DNA of 64,000 bases from an uncultured Oscillibacter sp. (GTDB taxonomy: Bacteria > Bacillota > Clostridia > Oscillospirales > Oscillospiraceae). The notes beneath the pieces were generated by a model that was given only the letters and a program-made list of their open reading frames with translations, did no database searches and had not been told where the DNA came from. The translations under genes were made by a program, and so were the position numbers. The stretch covers positions 1 through 64,000 of the forward strand of contig CAJUBX010000002.1 of the NCBI GenBank assembly GCA_910585165.1, read 5' to 3'. This document shows, in pieces, positions 7,830-16,375 of the stretch (its first letter is position 1; every line of letters begins with the position of its first letter).

Positions 7830-8048
7830 GGCCGGAGGGCGGAAACGCCCTCCGGCCTCAGGCTGCCAAGAAACCTGCAGGAGTCATTCAACGGGAAGGA
7901 AGGGTGTGTGCGGGAAACCCAGGAAGGGTTTCCTGCACCATTGAAATCCTAAATTTTCAGAACTTCAAAAAGTTCTGAAAATTTATAGCAGCTTGTCGAA
8001 AAGGCTTTTTCGACAAGCTGGGGCCGGAGGGCGAACCGCCCTCCGGCC
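7830..8048. terminator. Array of four perfect stem-loops between convergent operons
   Basis: Four perfect inverted repeats stand in a row: GGCCGGAGGGCG arms at 7830-7857 (loop GAAA); 15-base A/T-rich arms at 7951-7984 (loop CAAA); 13-base arms AGCTTGTCGAAAA/TTTTCGACAAGCT within 7990-8019; and GGCCGGAGGGCG arms again at 8022-8048 (loop AAC). The array separates the plus-strand sigma operon from the minus-strand small gene at 8054. It probably terminates transcription in both directions. The first and last stems have identical arms. Confidence 0.6.
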
Positions 8049-8053
8049 TGGTT

Positions 8054-8209
8054 TCATTCCCTGATCTTCCGCTCCAAGGTCACGATTACGCCCATGCCCA
8101 TCGCCATATTGGGGCTCTGGGCCGCCAGCCGCCAGCCCTCCCTGGCAAGCTGGTTCAGGACCTTCTCCATCTCCCTGACGCCCATGGTCAAAACCTTATA
8201 CTCGTACAT
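8054..8209 (-). CDS. Small DUF4177-like protein, 51 residues
   Basis: The sequence begins MYEYKVLTMGVREMEKVL and continues with a segment LNQLAREGWRLAA, ending ERKIRE. The pattern of a short strand, a helix and 'EGW' before a second strand is that of DUF4177, a ~50-residue domain of unknown function common in Firmicutes. The ATG at 8209 follows a perfect AGGAGG with 8-base spacing, which makes it a convincing real gene despite its size. It is 33 bases downstream of the DUF3169 gene on the same strand and is probably in its operon. Confidence 0.7.
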   Translation of the reverse strand: MYEYKVLTMGVREMEKVLNQLAREGWRLAAQSPNMAMGMGVIVTLERKIRE

Positions 8210-8242
8210 GCTGCGTTCCTCCTAATAAGATGTATTTTTCTA

Positions 8243-9040
8243 TTACAGGGCCGGGCCCCTCCGGGCCGATTCCCCCTGCCTGCCCAGCCGGATGCACTCC
8301 AGGGTGTAGGTCACCTGCATTACCCCCCAGACCAGCAGGAGGATAAAAGCGGGGAGGACGCTCATCTCGAAGACCATGCTTAAAATGACCAGGACCAGCC
8401 ACAGCCCCAGGCAGAAGCGGCCCGTGACCGTATAGGCCCGGTAGCACGCCTGGCCAATCTGCCGCCGCTCCGACTCGTCGCAGCTGTCCAGCCACTTCTT
8501 CTGGAATTTCGCGTCGTAGACGCTGCCGTGCTTTTCCGGGTTCATCCGGCGTTCCAGGTCCACAACCTTCTGCTGGGCAAAGATCACCAGGCCGCAGGAG
8601 AGGAGAAACACCCCCACCGCAGGCAGGGCGTCGATTCCCTTGTCCAGCCAGTAAACGCAGTACGCCGCCAGGAAAAAGAGGTTTATGAGCAGCTGCACGG
8701 CGGTGAGGAGCAGCACCCGGCTCAGGGTGATATCAATGGACTCGGAGGTCTCGTCCTCGTCCCCGCCGCCCCAGGCGGCGAACTTCTTCGCGGCGGAGCG
8801 GTAGAGAAGAAAGCAGCTCCCCAGGGTGATTGCGGAGGTGACGGGAATGCCCCAGGGGGTGGCGGCCTCCAGCGCGGCGTTCAGCCCCTCCGTCAGGGCG
8901 GCGGTATCCAGGCCCAGGCCCCGGCTCACGCCGAGGACGAAGCCGATGGCGCCCCCGCCCAGCAGGGAGCCCAGCATGGTCAGGGCAAATTTCGGCAGGG
9001 CCTTCCGGTTCTCGCTTTTCTCGCGCTTGCTCTCATGCAT
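8243..9040 (-). CDS. DUF3169 family membrane protein
   Basis: This 265-residue protein has about six hydrophobic segments in three pairs, at about residues 18-40, 62-80, 105-130, 140-155, 205-225 and 228-245. A charged loop with NPEKHGSVYDAKFQKKWLDSCDE precedes the last pair. This is the usual form of DUF3169 proteins, which are encoded beside XRE regulators in many Firmicutes. The start ATG overlaps the end of the upstream XRE gene by 8 bases, so the two are translated as a unit. The function of DUF3169 is unknown. Confidence 0.8.
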   Translation of the reverse strand: MHESKREKSENRKALPKFALTMLGSLLGGGAIGFVLGVSRGLGLDTAALTEGLNAALEAATPWGIPVTSAITLGSCFLLYRSAAKKFAAWGGGDEDETSESIDITLSRVLLLTAVQLLINLFFLAAYCVYWLDKGIDALPAVGVFLLSCGLVIFAQQKVVDLERRMNPEKHGSVYDAKFQKKWLDSCDESERRQIGQACYRAYTVTGRFCLGLWLVLVILSMVFEMSVLPAFILLLVWGVMQVTYTLECIRLGRQGESARRGPAL

Positions 9041-9248
9041 GGGATTCGTCCTCCTGATACGTAAAAATATCCTCGACCCGCGTTCCGCAGATCTTCGCCA
9101 GCTTTAAAGCCAGCGTCACCGAGGGGGAGTAATCCCCCCGCTCAATCTGGCTGATGGTCTGCCGGGAGACCCCTGCAAGACGCCCCAGCTCCTGCTGGTT
9201 CAGCCCCAGGCGGGCACGGTGCTCCTTCAGCCGGTTATATAAGGGCAT
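9033..9248 (-). CDS. XRE-family helix-turn-helix regulator (71 residues)
   Basis: A single HTH_3 domain fills the protein: LGLNQQELGRLAGVSRQTISQIERG is the helix-turn-helix, followed by PSVTLALKLAKICGTRVEDIF. I choose ATG 9248 because AAAGGAG lies 7 bases upstream; an in-frame ATG at 9272 lacks a ribosome site. The gene overlaps the DUF3169 gene. Its promoter contains three perfect TGACAA-N6-TTGTCA palindromes, so it very probably represses its own operon. The short two-gene format resembles small regulator/membrane-protein pairs that respond to envelope or peptide signals. Confidence 0.9.
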   Translation of the reverse strand: MPLYNRLKEHRARLGLNQQELGRLAGVSRQTISQIERGDYSPSVTLALKLAKICGTRVEDIFTYQEDESHA

Positions 9249-9266
9249 GAACAGGCTCCTTTCTTT

Positions 9267-9339
9267 TGACAAGGCAGATTGTCAGTTTGACAAGCATCGT
9301 TGTCAAACTGAGTATAACGCTGACAAGGAAAGTTGTCAA
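9267..9339 (-). promoter_or_regulatory. Promoter with three TGACAA-N6-TTGTCA operators for the XRE-DUF3169 operon
   Basis: A near-consensus minus-strand promoter has -35 TTGACA (9334-9339), a 17-base spacer and -10 TATACT (9311-9316). Identical 6+6 palindromes stand at 9267-9284, 9288-9305 and 9321-9338. The last covers the -35 box and the other two cover the transcribed start region. The starts are 21 and 33 bases apart, close to two and three helical turns. This is a textbook autorepression layout for the XRE protein encoded just downstream. Confidence 0.85.
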
Positions 9340-9351
9340 GAGGAAATTTAC

Positions 9352-9384
9352 AAAACCCCCTCCGAACATTCGGAGGGGGTTTTT
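9352..9384. terminator. Bidirectional rho-independent terminator
   Basis: A stem with arms ACCCCCTCCGAA / TTCGGAGGGGGT and a 2-base loop is flanked by an A tract on the left and a T tract on the right. It lies 3 bases past the stop codon of the AI-2E family permease gene. On the minus strand it ends that gene; it also insulates the XRE promoter. Confidence 0.8.
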
Positions 9385-9386
9385 GC

Positions 9387-10535
9387 TCAGGGGTCTCGCC
9401 ATTTTTTCGGGGGGATGCGCCGGGCCTTCAATCGCTGCCTGACAAAGTCCCGGAACAGGGCGTACAGCACCGAGCACAGGGGGATGAAAAACAGCATTCC
9501 CGCAATGCCCATCAGCTTGCCGCCCAAGGTCACCGCCGCCAGGACCCAGATGGAGGGCAGGCCCACGGAGCCGCCCACCACATGGGGGTAAATCAGGTTG
9601 CCCTCGATCTGCTGGAGGACCAGGAACAGCGCCACAAAGCCCAACGCCTGCCAGGGGTTCGTCACGGCGATGAGCAGCGCCCCCACCACGCAGCCGATGA
9701 AGGCCCCCACCACGGGAATCAGGGCCGTCAGGGCAATCAGCACCCCCACCAGCAGGGCGTAGGGCATGCGGAAGATGGTCATGGCCGCCACGAACAGCGT
9801 GCCCAAAATCACCGCCTCCACACACTGGCCGGAGAGGAAGCTGGAGAAGGTGCGGCCGGAGAGGCGGAGGACCTCCAGGGCCTTTCCGGCCCAGGACTCC
9901 GGGAGAAGGGCGTAGAGCACCTGCCGGCCTTGGCGGGCCAGGCGCTCCTTTTGCAGGAGAATGTAGAAGGAGAAAATCAGACCGATGACAAAGGTGCTGA
10001 CCCCGCTGACCACGCCGCCGATGAGCACCCCGCCGGAGGACACCAGCCCGCCGCCCCAGTCCCGGGCCAGGGAGACCGCCTTCTCGGAAAGGGCCTTCCA
10101 GTCGAATTGGATATCCGCCGCCAGGGTCTCCAGCTGGGGAAGCCAGCTCTCCAGCGCCGCCAGCTGCTCCTGAACACGCTGGAGGGCGGCGGGAAGCTGG
10201 CCGGTGACGGAGCGGACCGCGTCCCCGACGCCGGGGCCGATGACCAGGGCCGCCAGCGTCACCACGCCGGTTACGGCGGCCAGGGTCAGAACCAGGGCCA
10301 GGGGGCGGCGGAGGGGCTTCCAGCGCTTCCCCCGGGGGAGGAGGGACTCGACGGCCCGCATGGGGACGTTCAAAATAAAGGCGATGGCCCCGCCCATCAG
10401 AAAGGGGGACAAAACCCCCAGGGCCCACCGCAGGGCCCCCATGACGGCGGGGAGGTTTTGCAGGGCGCAGAAAAAGGCCACCCCGCCGCAGACCACCGCC
10501 AGCCGCTGCTTGATTTGATCCCGGTTCCAGTCCAT
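9387..10535 (-). CDS. AI-2E family transporter (PerM/YtvI-like permease)
   Basis: This 382-residue integral membrane protein has about eight hydrophobic segments and the family's long loop between the third and fourth (about residues 70-155). The conserved C-terminal half includes ALIPVVGAFIGCVVGALLIA, LQQIEGNLIYPHVVGGSVGLP and GILFFIPL-type stretches, diagnostic of the AI-2E/UPF0118 family. Members have been linked to export of AI-2-like signals or sodium/proton antiport, but the substrate here is unknown. The start ATG lies 3 bases after the stop of the carbonic-anhydrase-like gene, so the two are probably co-transcribed. Confidence 0.9.
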   Translation of the reverse strand: MDWNRDQIKQRLAVVCGGVAFFCALQNLPAVMGALRWALGVLSPFLMGGAIAFILNVPMRAVESLLPRGKRWKPLRRPLALVLTLAAVTGVVTLAALVIGPGVGDAVRSVTGQLPAALQRVQEQLAALESWLPQLETLAADIQFDWKALSEKAVSLARDWGGGLVSSGGVLIGGVVSGVSTFVIGLIFSFYILLQKERLARQGRQVLYALLPESWAGKALEVLRLSGRTFSSFLSGQCVEAVILGTLFVAAMTIFRMPYALLVGVLIALTALIPVVGAFIGCVVGALLIAVTNPWQALGFVALFLVLQQIEGNLIYPHVVGGSVGLPSIWVLAAVTLGGKLMGIAGMLFFIPLCSVLYALFRDFVRQRLKARRIPPKKWRDP

Positions 10536-10538
10536 GGC

Positions 10539-11021
10539 TCAGCTCCGGCGGTATTCTTCCGCCAGCTGCAAATAGCCCTGGGCGGAGGCGCGGTTGGAGG
10601 CGATCTCCGCCTCCGTCAGGGGGCGGACCACTTTGGCGGGGCTGCCCAAAATCATGGACCCGGCGGGAGCGTCCAGCTTTCCTGTCACCAGAGACCCCGC
10701 CCCCACGATGCAGTCGCTGCCGATGCGGGCCCCGTTGAGAACGACGGCCCCCATGCCGATGAGGACGTTGTCCCCCACGGTGCAGCCGTGGACAATGGCC
10801 CCGTGGCCGATGGTGCAGCCCGCGCCCACGCGGGTCTTTTCGTGGAGGACGGCGCAGTCCTGGATATTGGTGTTTTCGCCGACGGTGACGGCCCCGTCAT
10901 CCCCCCGGAGAACGGCGTTGTACCAGACGCTGACGCCCCTGCCCAGGGTCACGTCGCCGCTGACCTTCGCGCCCTCGCAGATCAGCACCTCGGGGGTGGT
11001 TTCCTGAAGCTTATATGCCAT
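10539..11021 (-). CDS. Gamma-class carbonic anhydrase-like left-handed beta-helix protein
   Basis: This 160-residue protein shows the hexapeptide repeats of a left-handed beta helix (GAKVSGDVTLGRGVSVW, GENTNIQDCAV, GCTIGHGAIVHGCTVGDN). It has the histidines expected to bind metal in the trimer: one in AVLHE and two in IGHGAIVHG. It belongs to the YrdA/PaaY branch of gamma carbonic anhydrase homologues, which are often annotated as acyltransferase-like and may or may not hydrate CO2. The next gene downstream is the AI-2E permease. Confidence 0.88.
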   Translation of the reverse strand: MAYKLQETTPEVLICEGAKVSGDVTLGRGVSVWYNAVLRGDDGAVTVGENTNIQDCAVLHEKTRVGAGCTIGHGAIVHGCTVGDNVLIGMGAVVLNGARIGSDCIVGAGSLVTGKLDAPAGSMILGSPAKVVRPLTEAEIASNRASAQGYLQLAEEYRRS

Positions 11022-11056
11022 GGCGGTTTCCTCGTTTCCTTATGTGATTCGCCGGG

Positions 11057-12289
11057 TCAAAAGCCGGGAGCGAAATTCCCGTCCACGAAGATGGGAACCT
11101 CCCTGCCGTCCCGGGTGGTTCCCGTGATGGAGAGGTCCGGGGTGCCCACCATGAAATCCACATGGGTGATGGAGTCGTTGAGGCCCCGGGCCTTCAGCTC
11201 GTCCTTGCTCATGTTCTGCCCGCCCTCCAGGCAGGGGTACGCCTCGCCGAAGGCGATGTGGCAGGCGGCGTTCTCGTCAAACAACGTGTTGTAGTACAAA
11301 AGGTTCTGGTTGGAGATGGGGCTGTCGTAAGGAACCAGGGCCACCTCGCCGAAATAGGCCGCGCCCTCGTCCACGGAAATGGCGGCTTTCAAGGTCTCCT
11401 CCCCCTGCTCCGCCCGGGCCTCCACGATTTTGCCCTCCTTGACCTCGAAGCGGAATTTGTCAATGACGTTTCCGTCGTGGACCAGGGGCATGGAAGCCAC
11501 CACCACGCCGCTGGCCCCGGTTTTCAGGGGAGAGGTGAAAATCTCCTCCGTGGGGATGTTGGCGATATAGCTCCGGCCCGCCAGGGTGCGGTCGGCGCCG
11601 CTCTCCCAGATGTGGCCCTCGGGAAGCTCCACGGTCAGGTCCGTGCCCAGGGCGTTTTGATAGTGCAGGGATTTGAGATGCAGGGCGTTGAGCTTTTCAA
11701 GGCGCGTTTCCAGGGTGGCCAGGTGCTCCTGCCAGCGGTCCACGGCTTTGCCGTCGCCATTGACCCGGACGGCGGCGAAAATCGCGTCCCACAGGGCGGA
11801 GACCGCCTCCGCCTCCCCCTTGCCCGGGAAGACCCGGGCCGCCCAGGAGGGAATGGGGATGGAGGCGATGCACCAGGGAAAGCCGCCGCACATCTGGAGG
11901 CGGTCGAAATCCTTCAGCGCCTTGCCGCCGGCCTGCTGGGCGCGGATAATCCGCCTGGAGTCCACGCCCTTTAAATTCTCCGGGTCCGAGGCGGAGATGG
12001 CCAGATACGCCGCGCCCTCCAGGGCCTGGTCGTTGAAAAAGTGCCGCCGCCAGAGGGGGACGGTATCGAAGACCTCCTCCGAGGCGCGGAGGTACTTCAT
12101 CCGGGTTATGGCGTCGTCGGTCCAGTTCATCACCACCTCGCAGCACCCGGCGGCGTAAGCTTCCTCCGCGCAGAGGCGGGCGAAGGGGGCGCACTCCACC
12201 GGGGAGGAGATCACCATCCGCTGGCCGGGATAGGGGTTCAGGCCCACCCGGACCAGAAGACGGGCGTATTCACGGAGCTTCGTTTCCAT
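11057..12289 (-). CDS. Aminopeptidase, M29 (thermophilic aminopeptidase T / AmpS) family
   Basis: This 410-residue protein is the usual length for M29 metallo-aminopeptidases. It has the N-terminal PYPGQRMVISSPVECAPFAR region and the metal-ligand segments of the C-terminal domain: ADRTLAGRSYIANIPTEEIFTSP, GAAYFGEVALVPY, HIAFGEAYP and HVDFMVG. The family releases N-terminal amino acids from peptides in the cytoplasm with two metal ions. The ATG at 12289 follows GGAAAGGAAGGA. A sigma-A promoter (12337-12365) precedes it, so it can be transcribed alone. Confidence 0.93.
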   Translation of the reverse strand: METKLREYARLLVRVGLNPYPGQRMVISSPVECAPFARLCAEEAYAAGCCEVVMNWTDDAITRMKYLRASEEVFDTVPLWRRHFFNDQALEGAAYLAISASDPENLKGVDSRRIIRAQQAGGKALKDFDRLQMCGGFPWCIASIPIPSWAARVFPGKGEAEAVSALWDAIFAAVRVNGDGKAVDRWQEHLATLETRLEKLNALHLKSLHYQNALGTDLTVELPEGHIWESGADRTLAGRSYIANIPTEEIFTSPLKTGASGVVVASMPLVHDGNVIDKFRFEVKEGKIVEARAEQGEETLKAAISVDEGAAYFGEVALVPYDSPISNQNLLYYNTLFDENAACHIAFGEAYPCLEGGQNMSKDELKARGLNDSITHVDFMVGTPDLSITGTTRDGREVPIFVDGNFAPGF

Positions 12290-12336
12290 GTTTCGGGTCC
12301 TTCCTTTCCAATCATATGGAAATGATATTATGTGCG

Positions 12337-12365
12337 ATTATAGAGCATTTTAACATGGAAGTAAA
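12337..12365 (-). promoter_or_regulatory. Sigma-A promoter of the M29 aminopeptidase gene
   Basis: On the minus strand, -35 TTTACT (12360-12365) and -10 TATAAT (12337-12342) are separated by 17 bases. They end about 48 bases before the start codon. Confidence 0.65.
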
Positions 12366-12455
12366 GACGGGGCGGCGCGGGATTTAAAAAACATTCACAA
12401 ATTTTCCGCCCGGCGGGGAATTCGGATTTTTGGAAGGAACCGGAATCCGGCCCGA

Positions 12456-12481
12456 AAAAAAGCCCCCGTGGGGGCTTTTTT
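12456..12481. terminator. Bidirectional terminator after the DUF378 gene
   Basis: A perfect palindrome with arms AAAAAAGCCCCC and GGGGGCTTTTTT and a 2-base loop lies directly past the DUF378 stop codon on the minus strand. It gives a GC stem with A and T tracts on both sides. Confidence 0.85.
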
Positions 12482-12696
12482 CAGGCCGGGTGGGCGGCGG
12501 TCTCCCGGTCCAGGCGGAACAGCAGCGTCAGGCACCACAGGCCCGCCAGGCCCACCAGGGTATAAATGAGCCGAGAGAACACCGCCAGCTGGCCGCCGAA
12601 CAGCCAGGCCACCGTGTCGAAGCCGAAGAGGCCGATGCCGCCCCAGTTCAGCGCGCCGATCACCGCCAGCAATACGGCGATTTTGTCAATTGCCAT
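12481..12696 (-). CDS. DUF378 family small membrane protein (YuzA-like), 71 residues
   Basis: The sequence has two hydrophobic helices joined by a short loop, with the family hallmark GALNWGGIGLFGFD near residues 14-27 and a second helix LIYTLVGLAGLWCLTLL. This is DUF378, a small two-helix membrane protein of unknown function. It ends at a strong terminator and begins after GGAGGGATTTCC, so it is a free-standing gene between addA and the aminopeptidase. Confidence 0.88.
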   Translation of the reverse strand: MAIDKIAVLLAVIGALNWGGIGLFGFDTVAWLFGGQLAVFSRLIYTLVGLAGLWCLTLLFRLDRETAAHPA

Positions 12697-12819
12697 GGAA
12701 ATCCCTCCAATCCTGTCGAGATGAGACCTAGTCTGCCCGGAAAGAGGGAGAATTAGAGCTGGAAAAAATTTCGCGCCGTTTCGCGCTTTTCCGGCGGGGG
12801 CTTTTCCGGCGGCGCCTCC

Positions 12820-15800
12820 TCAAAGCTCCACCGTCTGGCCGGGGGTGAGGAAGCAGAGAATGCGGCGGACCACGGGACGCTCCAAAACCCGGGCCAGGGC
12901 CAGACTGTACGCCTCCAGCTGGGGGCGGTAGCGCTCCGCCCGGTCCGCCACGTCCCGCCCGGTGAAGACGTGGTCCGTTTTGAAGTCCACCACCGCCAGG
13001 CCCTCCGGCGTTTCAAAGCACAGGTCCGCCACGCCCTGGAGAAGGACGGAGTCCTCCTCCGCCGCCAGGGGGTCTACCTCCCGGGCGGGAATCAGAAGGG
13101 TGAAGCGGTACTCCCGGAGAAGGCGGGGGCTGCGGCGGATTTCCTCCGCCAGGGGAGAGGCCAGCAGGCGGCGGAGGGCCGGAACGTCCACCGCTTCGGC
13201 CTGCCGGGGGGTGAGAAGGCCCTTTTGCTCCAGGGCGGCGATCTGGGCGGGCACATCGTCCCGGCAGAAATCCAGGTACTGGAGCACCAGGTGGGTGGCG
13301 GAGCCCCGCTCCGCCGAGGTGAGGCCCCGTTGCTCCCGGCGGAACCGGGGCTGGGAGAGGGGGCGGAGATAGGGGGTATGGGCGGCATTTTCCGCGATCT
13401 CCTGGTCCAGGGGGCGGCCCTTGAGCTGGGTGGCCGTCAGCTTGGCGGGAAGGGCGCTTTCCCGCTGATAGGGATAGGCAAAGGCGAGGAGGGCGGGGTC
13501 GAAGGCGGGGGCGGCGGCCCCCTCCTCCCGGGAGAGGCCGGGGCGGGGGGGCGGGTCCCGGAAGTCCCCGGCGTCGTGGACCGCGATTTCCCAGGGCGCG
13601 CCGGAGCAGGGGGCCAAGGGAACCTCCCCGCCCGCCAGAGAGCGGAGGGGCTCCGCCTCCGGGCGGCACAAAAGGGGCAGCAGCAGCCACTCGCCGAAGG
13701 TCCGGCAGGCGGCCACGGCCTCCGGCGCGGCGGGACAGGCGGCGCAGGCCGCCAGCCGCTGGAGGCGGGTTTCCGCGAAGTAGAGGGAGTGAATGAGAAT
13801 GAGCTTTTCCTTGGGGCGGGTCATGGCCACGTACAAAACCCGCTGCTCCTCCGCCAGGTTCTCCCGGCGGAGAGTCTCCTCAATGGCGGCGCGGGCCAGG
13901 GTGGGATAGCGGATTTTCCGCTCCAGATCCACCCGGCGGGGCCCCAGGCCCAGGGAGGGGTGGACCAGGACGGAGGCGTCGAAGTCCTGGCGGGAAAAGG
14001 CGTGGTCCAGGTCCGCCAGAAGGACGATGGGGAACTCCAGGCCCTTGGACTTGTGGATGCTCATAAGGCGGACGCCTCCCGCCGCAGCGGCGGAGGAAGC
14101 GGCGGAGGGGGCCTTCCCCTCCTCCAGCAGGCGGCGGAGCTGGGCGGTGAAGGCGAACAGGCCCCGGCAGCCCCCGGACTCGAATCTCTCCGCCTGCCGG
14201 GCCAGGGCGATGAGGTTCTCCCGGCGCTCCAGCCCCCGGTCCATCGCCCCGTAGAGGCCCAGGAGGTTCAGCGTATTGTAGATATGCCAGAGGAGGCGGT
14301 GGACGCTCATGTCCCGGGCGGCCAGGCGGAAGGCGTTCAGCGTCTCCAAAAAGGCGGCGCAGTCCGCCTCCCCCGAGGCGGCCACCGCGTCGTAAAACCC
14401 GCCGTCCGGAGCGGCGGCCCGGATTTCCGCCAGGCGGTCCGGCGTGAAGCCGAAAATGGGGGAGCGGAGAACGGAAATCAGGGGCACGTCCTGCCGGGGA
14501 TTGTCGATGATCTCCAGCAGGGCCACGGCGGTGGAGACCTCCATAGTGTCGAAAAAGCCGCTCTCCTCCTGAAAGGAGCAGGGCACCTCCTGCTCCGCAA
14601 GAGCCGCCGCGAAGGCCGCCGAGCGGCTTCCCGGGGAGCGCATGAGAATGACGATATCCTCCGGCTTGCAGGGGCGGAGGCCGCCGCCGGGGTCCGTGAC
14701 GGGATACCCCTCGTCCAGCAGGCGGCGGATGCGCAGGGCGGCGAAGCGGGCCTCGGCGGTGAGCTTCTTCACCGGGCGGGGGTCCTCCGCCGACTTCTGG
14801 CGGGCGGTGAGCAGGTGATACTCCGTTTGGCAGTCCGGCCGGGGCGGATAGTACTCCGCGCCAAAGTGGAGGGCCGCGTCCTCATCGTATTCAAGCTCGC
14901 CCATTTCTACGGAAAGTATATTTTCAAAGACAAAGTTGGCGGCGTCCAGAATTTCCCGGCGGGAGCGGAAGTTCCAAGAGAGGGTGATCTTCCGGTCCTC
15001 GCCCTCCCGGGCCTCGGCATGGGGCTTGAAGGCGGCGTACTTCCGAAGGAAAATGGCGGGGTCCGCCAGGCGGAAGCGGTAGATGCTCTGCTTCACGTCG
15101 CCCACGGTAAAGAGGTTTTTCCCGCCCTTGGAGACCGCCCGGAAAATGGCGTTTTGGACCTCGTTGGTATCCTGGTACTCATCCACCAGAATCTCCGCGT
15201 AGCGGGCGGAGACCTGCTCCCCCAGCTCCGTGGGGGTCCCGTCCGGGGCCGTCAGAAGGGCCAGGGCCAGGTGCTCCTGGTCCGAGAAGTCGGCGGCGTT
15301 CAGCCGGAGCTTCTCCGCCCGGAAGGCAGCGGCAAAGTCCGCCGTCAAATCAAGAAGCGCCAGCATGGCGGGGGCCACGGCCCTAAGGTCCTCCAAGGCC
15401 TCCTCCCCGGAGACGTCCAGCCAGGCGAGAAGGGGCTTCAAGGCGGACTTGGCCCCCTCCCAGGTCCGCTTCAGGGTGACTGCCAGGGGGTCGTCCTTCC
15501 GGCCCCGGGGGGTGGCGAGGCGGGGGAAGGGGACGGCGGCAAGCTCCCGGGCGGAGGCCCAGTTTGGCGCTTCGCTCAGCGCCTGAAAGCCCCGGGCGGA
15601 CTCCAGGAATTTCGCGCCGAAGCCGGAGGCCAGGGCCGCGTCCCCCTCCGTCCGCCCCGCGGCCCGGCGAAGCTCCGCCGCCCAGTGGGCGGCCCGCCGC
15701 CGGATGGAGGCGAGAAGGGCCTGGGCGTAGGGGGTCTCGTCGAAGGAGGCGGCGGGGACCTCCCAGGCGGCGCGGCTTTGGCGGAGCCAGCCCTCCGGGG

Positions 15801-16374
15801 AGGCGTGGCTCTGGAGCTTGCCGTAAAGCTCCAAAACCAGCTCCGCCAAGGCGGTATCGTCCCGGCCCGCCCCCAGGGTGTCCGCCAGCTGCTCGCCGCC
15901 GGGGGTGAGGGCTTCGTAAAAGCCGGAGAGGACCCGGTCCAGACAGCGGCGGCGGATCAGCGCCGCCTCCCCCTCGTCCAGGACGCGAAAGTCCGGGGTC
16001 AGGGCGTGCCTGTCCTCCTCCCTGGCCAGGAGGTGGGTGTTCTCCCGGAGGAGGGCGGTGCAGAAGGCGTCCACCGTCTTGATATCCGCCCGGTAGACCC
16101 GGAGGAGCTGGCGGCGCAGGTGCAGGTCCCCCGGGCTTTCCCCCATGCGGCGGCTGAGCTCGGCGGCGATTTTGCCCCGGAGCTCCGCCGCGGCGGCCCG
16201 GGTATAGGTGATGATCAAAAAGTCGTCCACATTATACCGCTCCTGCGTCACATAGCGGAACAGGCGGTCCACCAGGACACGGGTCTTGCCGGAGCCGGCG
16301 GCGGCGGAGACCAGCAGGCTCCCGCCCCGGTTCTCCACGGCGGAGCGCTGTTGGGGGGTGAGGGTTACGGGCAT
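12820..16374 (-). CDS. addA: ATP-dependent helicase/nuclease subunit A
   Basis: This protein of about 1184 residues is a full-length AddA. UvrD/Rep helicase motifs are visible: motif I SAAAGSGKTRVLVDR near the N terminus, motif II VDEYQDTNEVQ, motif VI YVAMTRPKEKL. The C-terminal PD-(D/E)XK nuclease has GVADLCFETPEG followed by VVDFKTD. AddAB binds double-strand ends, unwinds and degrades until it meets a Chi site, then loads RecA. I use ATG 16374, one base after the addB stop, with AAGGAGG inside addB; a longer in-frame start at 16398 is less likely. Confidence 0.97.
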   Translation of the reverse strand: MPVTLTPQQRSAVENRGGSLLVSAAAGSGKTRVLVDRLFRYVTQERYNVDDFLIITYTRAAAAELRGKIAAELSRRMGESPGDLHLRRQLLRVYRADIKTVDAFCTALLRENTHLLAREEDRHALTPDFRVLDEGEAALIRRRCLDRVLSGFYEALTPGGEQLADTLGAGRDDTALAELVLELYGKLQSHASPEGWLRQSRAAWEVPAASFDETPYAQALLASIRRRAAHWAAELRRAAGRTEGDAALASGFGAKFLESARGFQALSEAPNWASARELAAVPFPRLATPRGRKDDPLAVTLKRTWEGAKSALKPLLAWLDVSGEEALEDLRAVAPAMLALLDLTADFAAAFRAEKLRLNAADFSDQEHLALALLTAPDGTPTELGEQVSARYAEILVDEYQDTNEVQNAIFRAVSKGGKNLFTVGDVKQSIYRFRLADPAIFLRKYAAFKPHAEAREGEDRKITLSWNFRSRREILDAANFVFENILSVEMGELEYDEDAALHFGAEYYPPRPDCQTEYHLLTARQKSAEDPRPVKKLTAEARFAALRIRRLLDEGYPVTDPGGGLRPCKPEDIVILMRSPGSRSAAFAAALAEQEVPCSFQEESGFFDTMEVSTAVALLEIIDNPRQDVPLISVLRSPIFGFTPDRLAEIRAAAPDGGFYDAVAASGEADCAAFLETLNAFRLAARDMSVHRLLWHIYNTLNLLGLYGAMDRGLERRENLIALARQAERFESGGCRGLFAFTAQLRRLLEEGKAPSAASSAAAAGGVRLMSIHKSKGLEFPIVLLADLDHAFSRQDFDASVLVHPSLGLGPRRVDLERKIRYPTLARAAIEETLRRENLAEEQRVLYVAMTRPKEKLILIHSLYFAETRLQRLAACAACPAAPEAVAACRTFGEWLLLPLLCRPEAEPLRSLAGGEVPLAPCSGAPWEIAVHDAGDFRDPPPRPGLSREEGAAAPAFDPALLAFAYPYQRESALPAKLTATQLKGRPLDQEIAENAAHTPYLRPLSQPRFRREQRGLTSAERGSATHLVLQYLDFCRDDVPAQIAALEQKGLLTPRQAEAVDVPALRRLLASPLAEEIRRSPRLLREYRFTLLIPAREVDPLAAEEDSVLLQGVADLCFETPEGLAVVDFKTDHVFTGRDVADRAERYRPQLEAYSLALARVLERPVVRRILCFLTPGQTVEL

Positions 16375-16375
16375 G

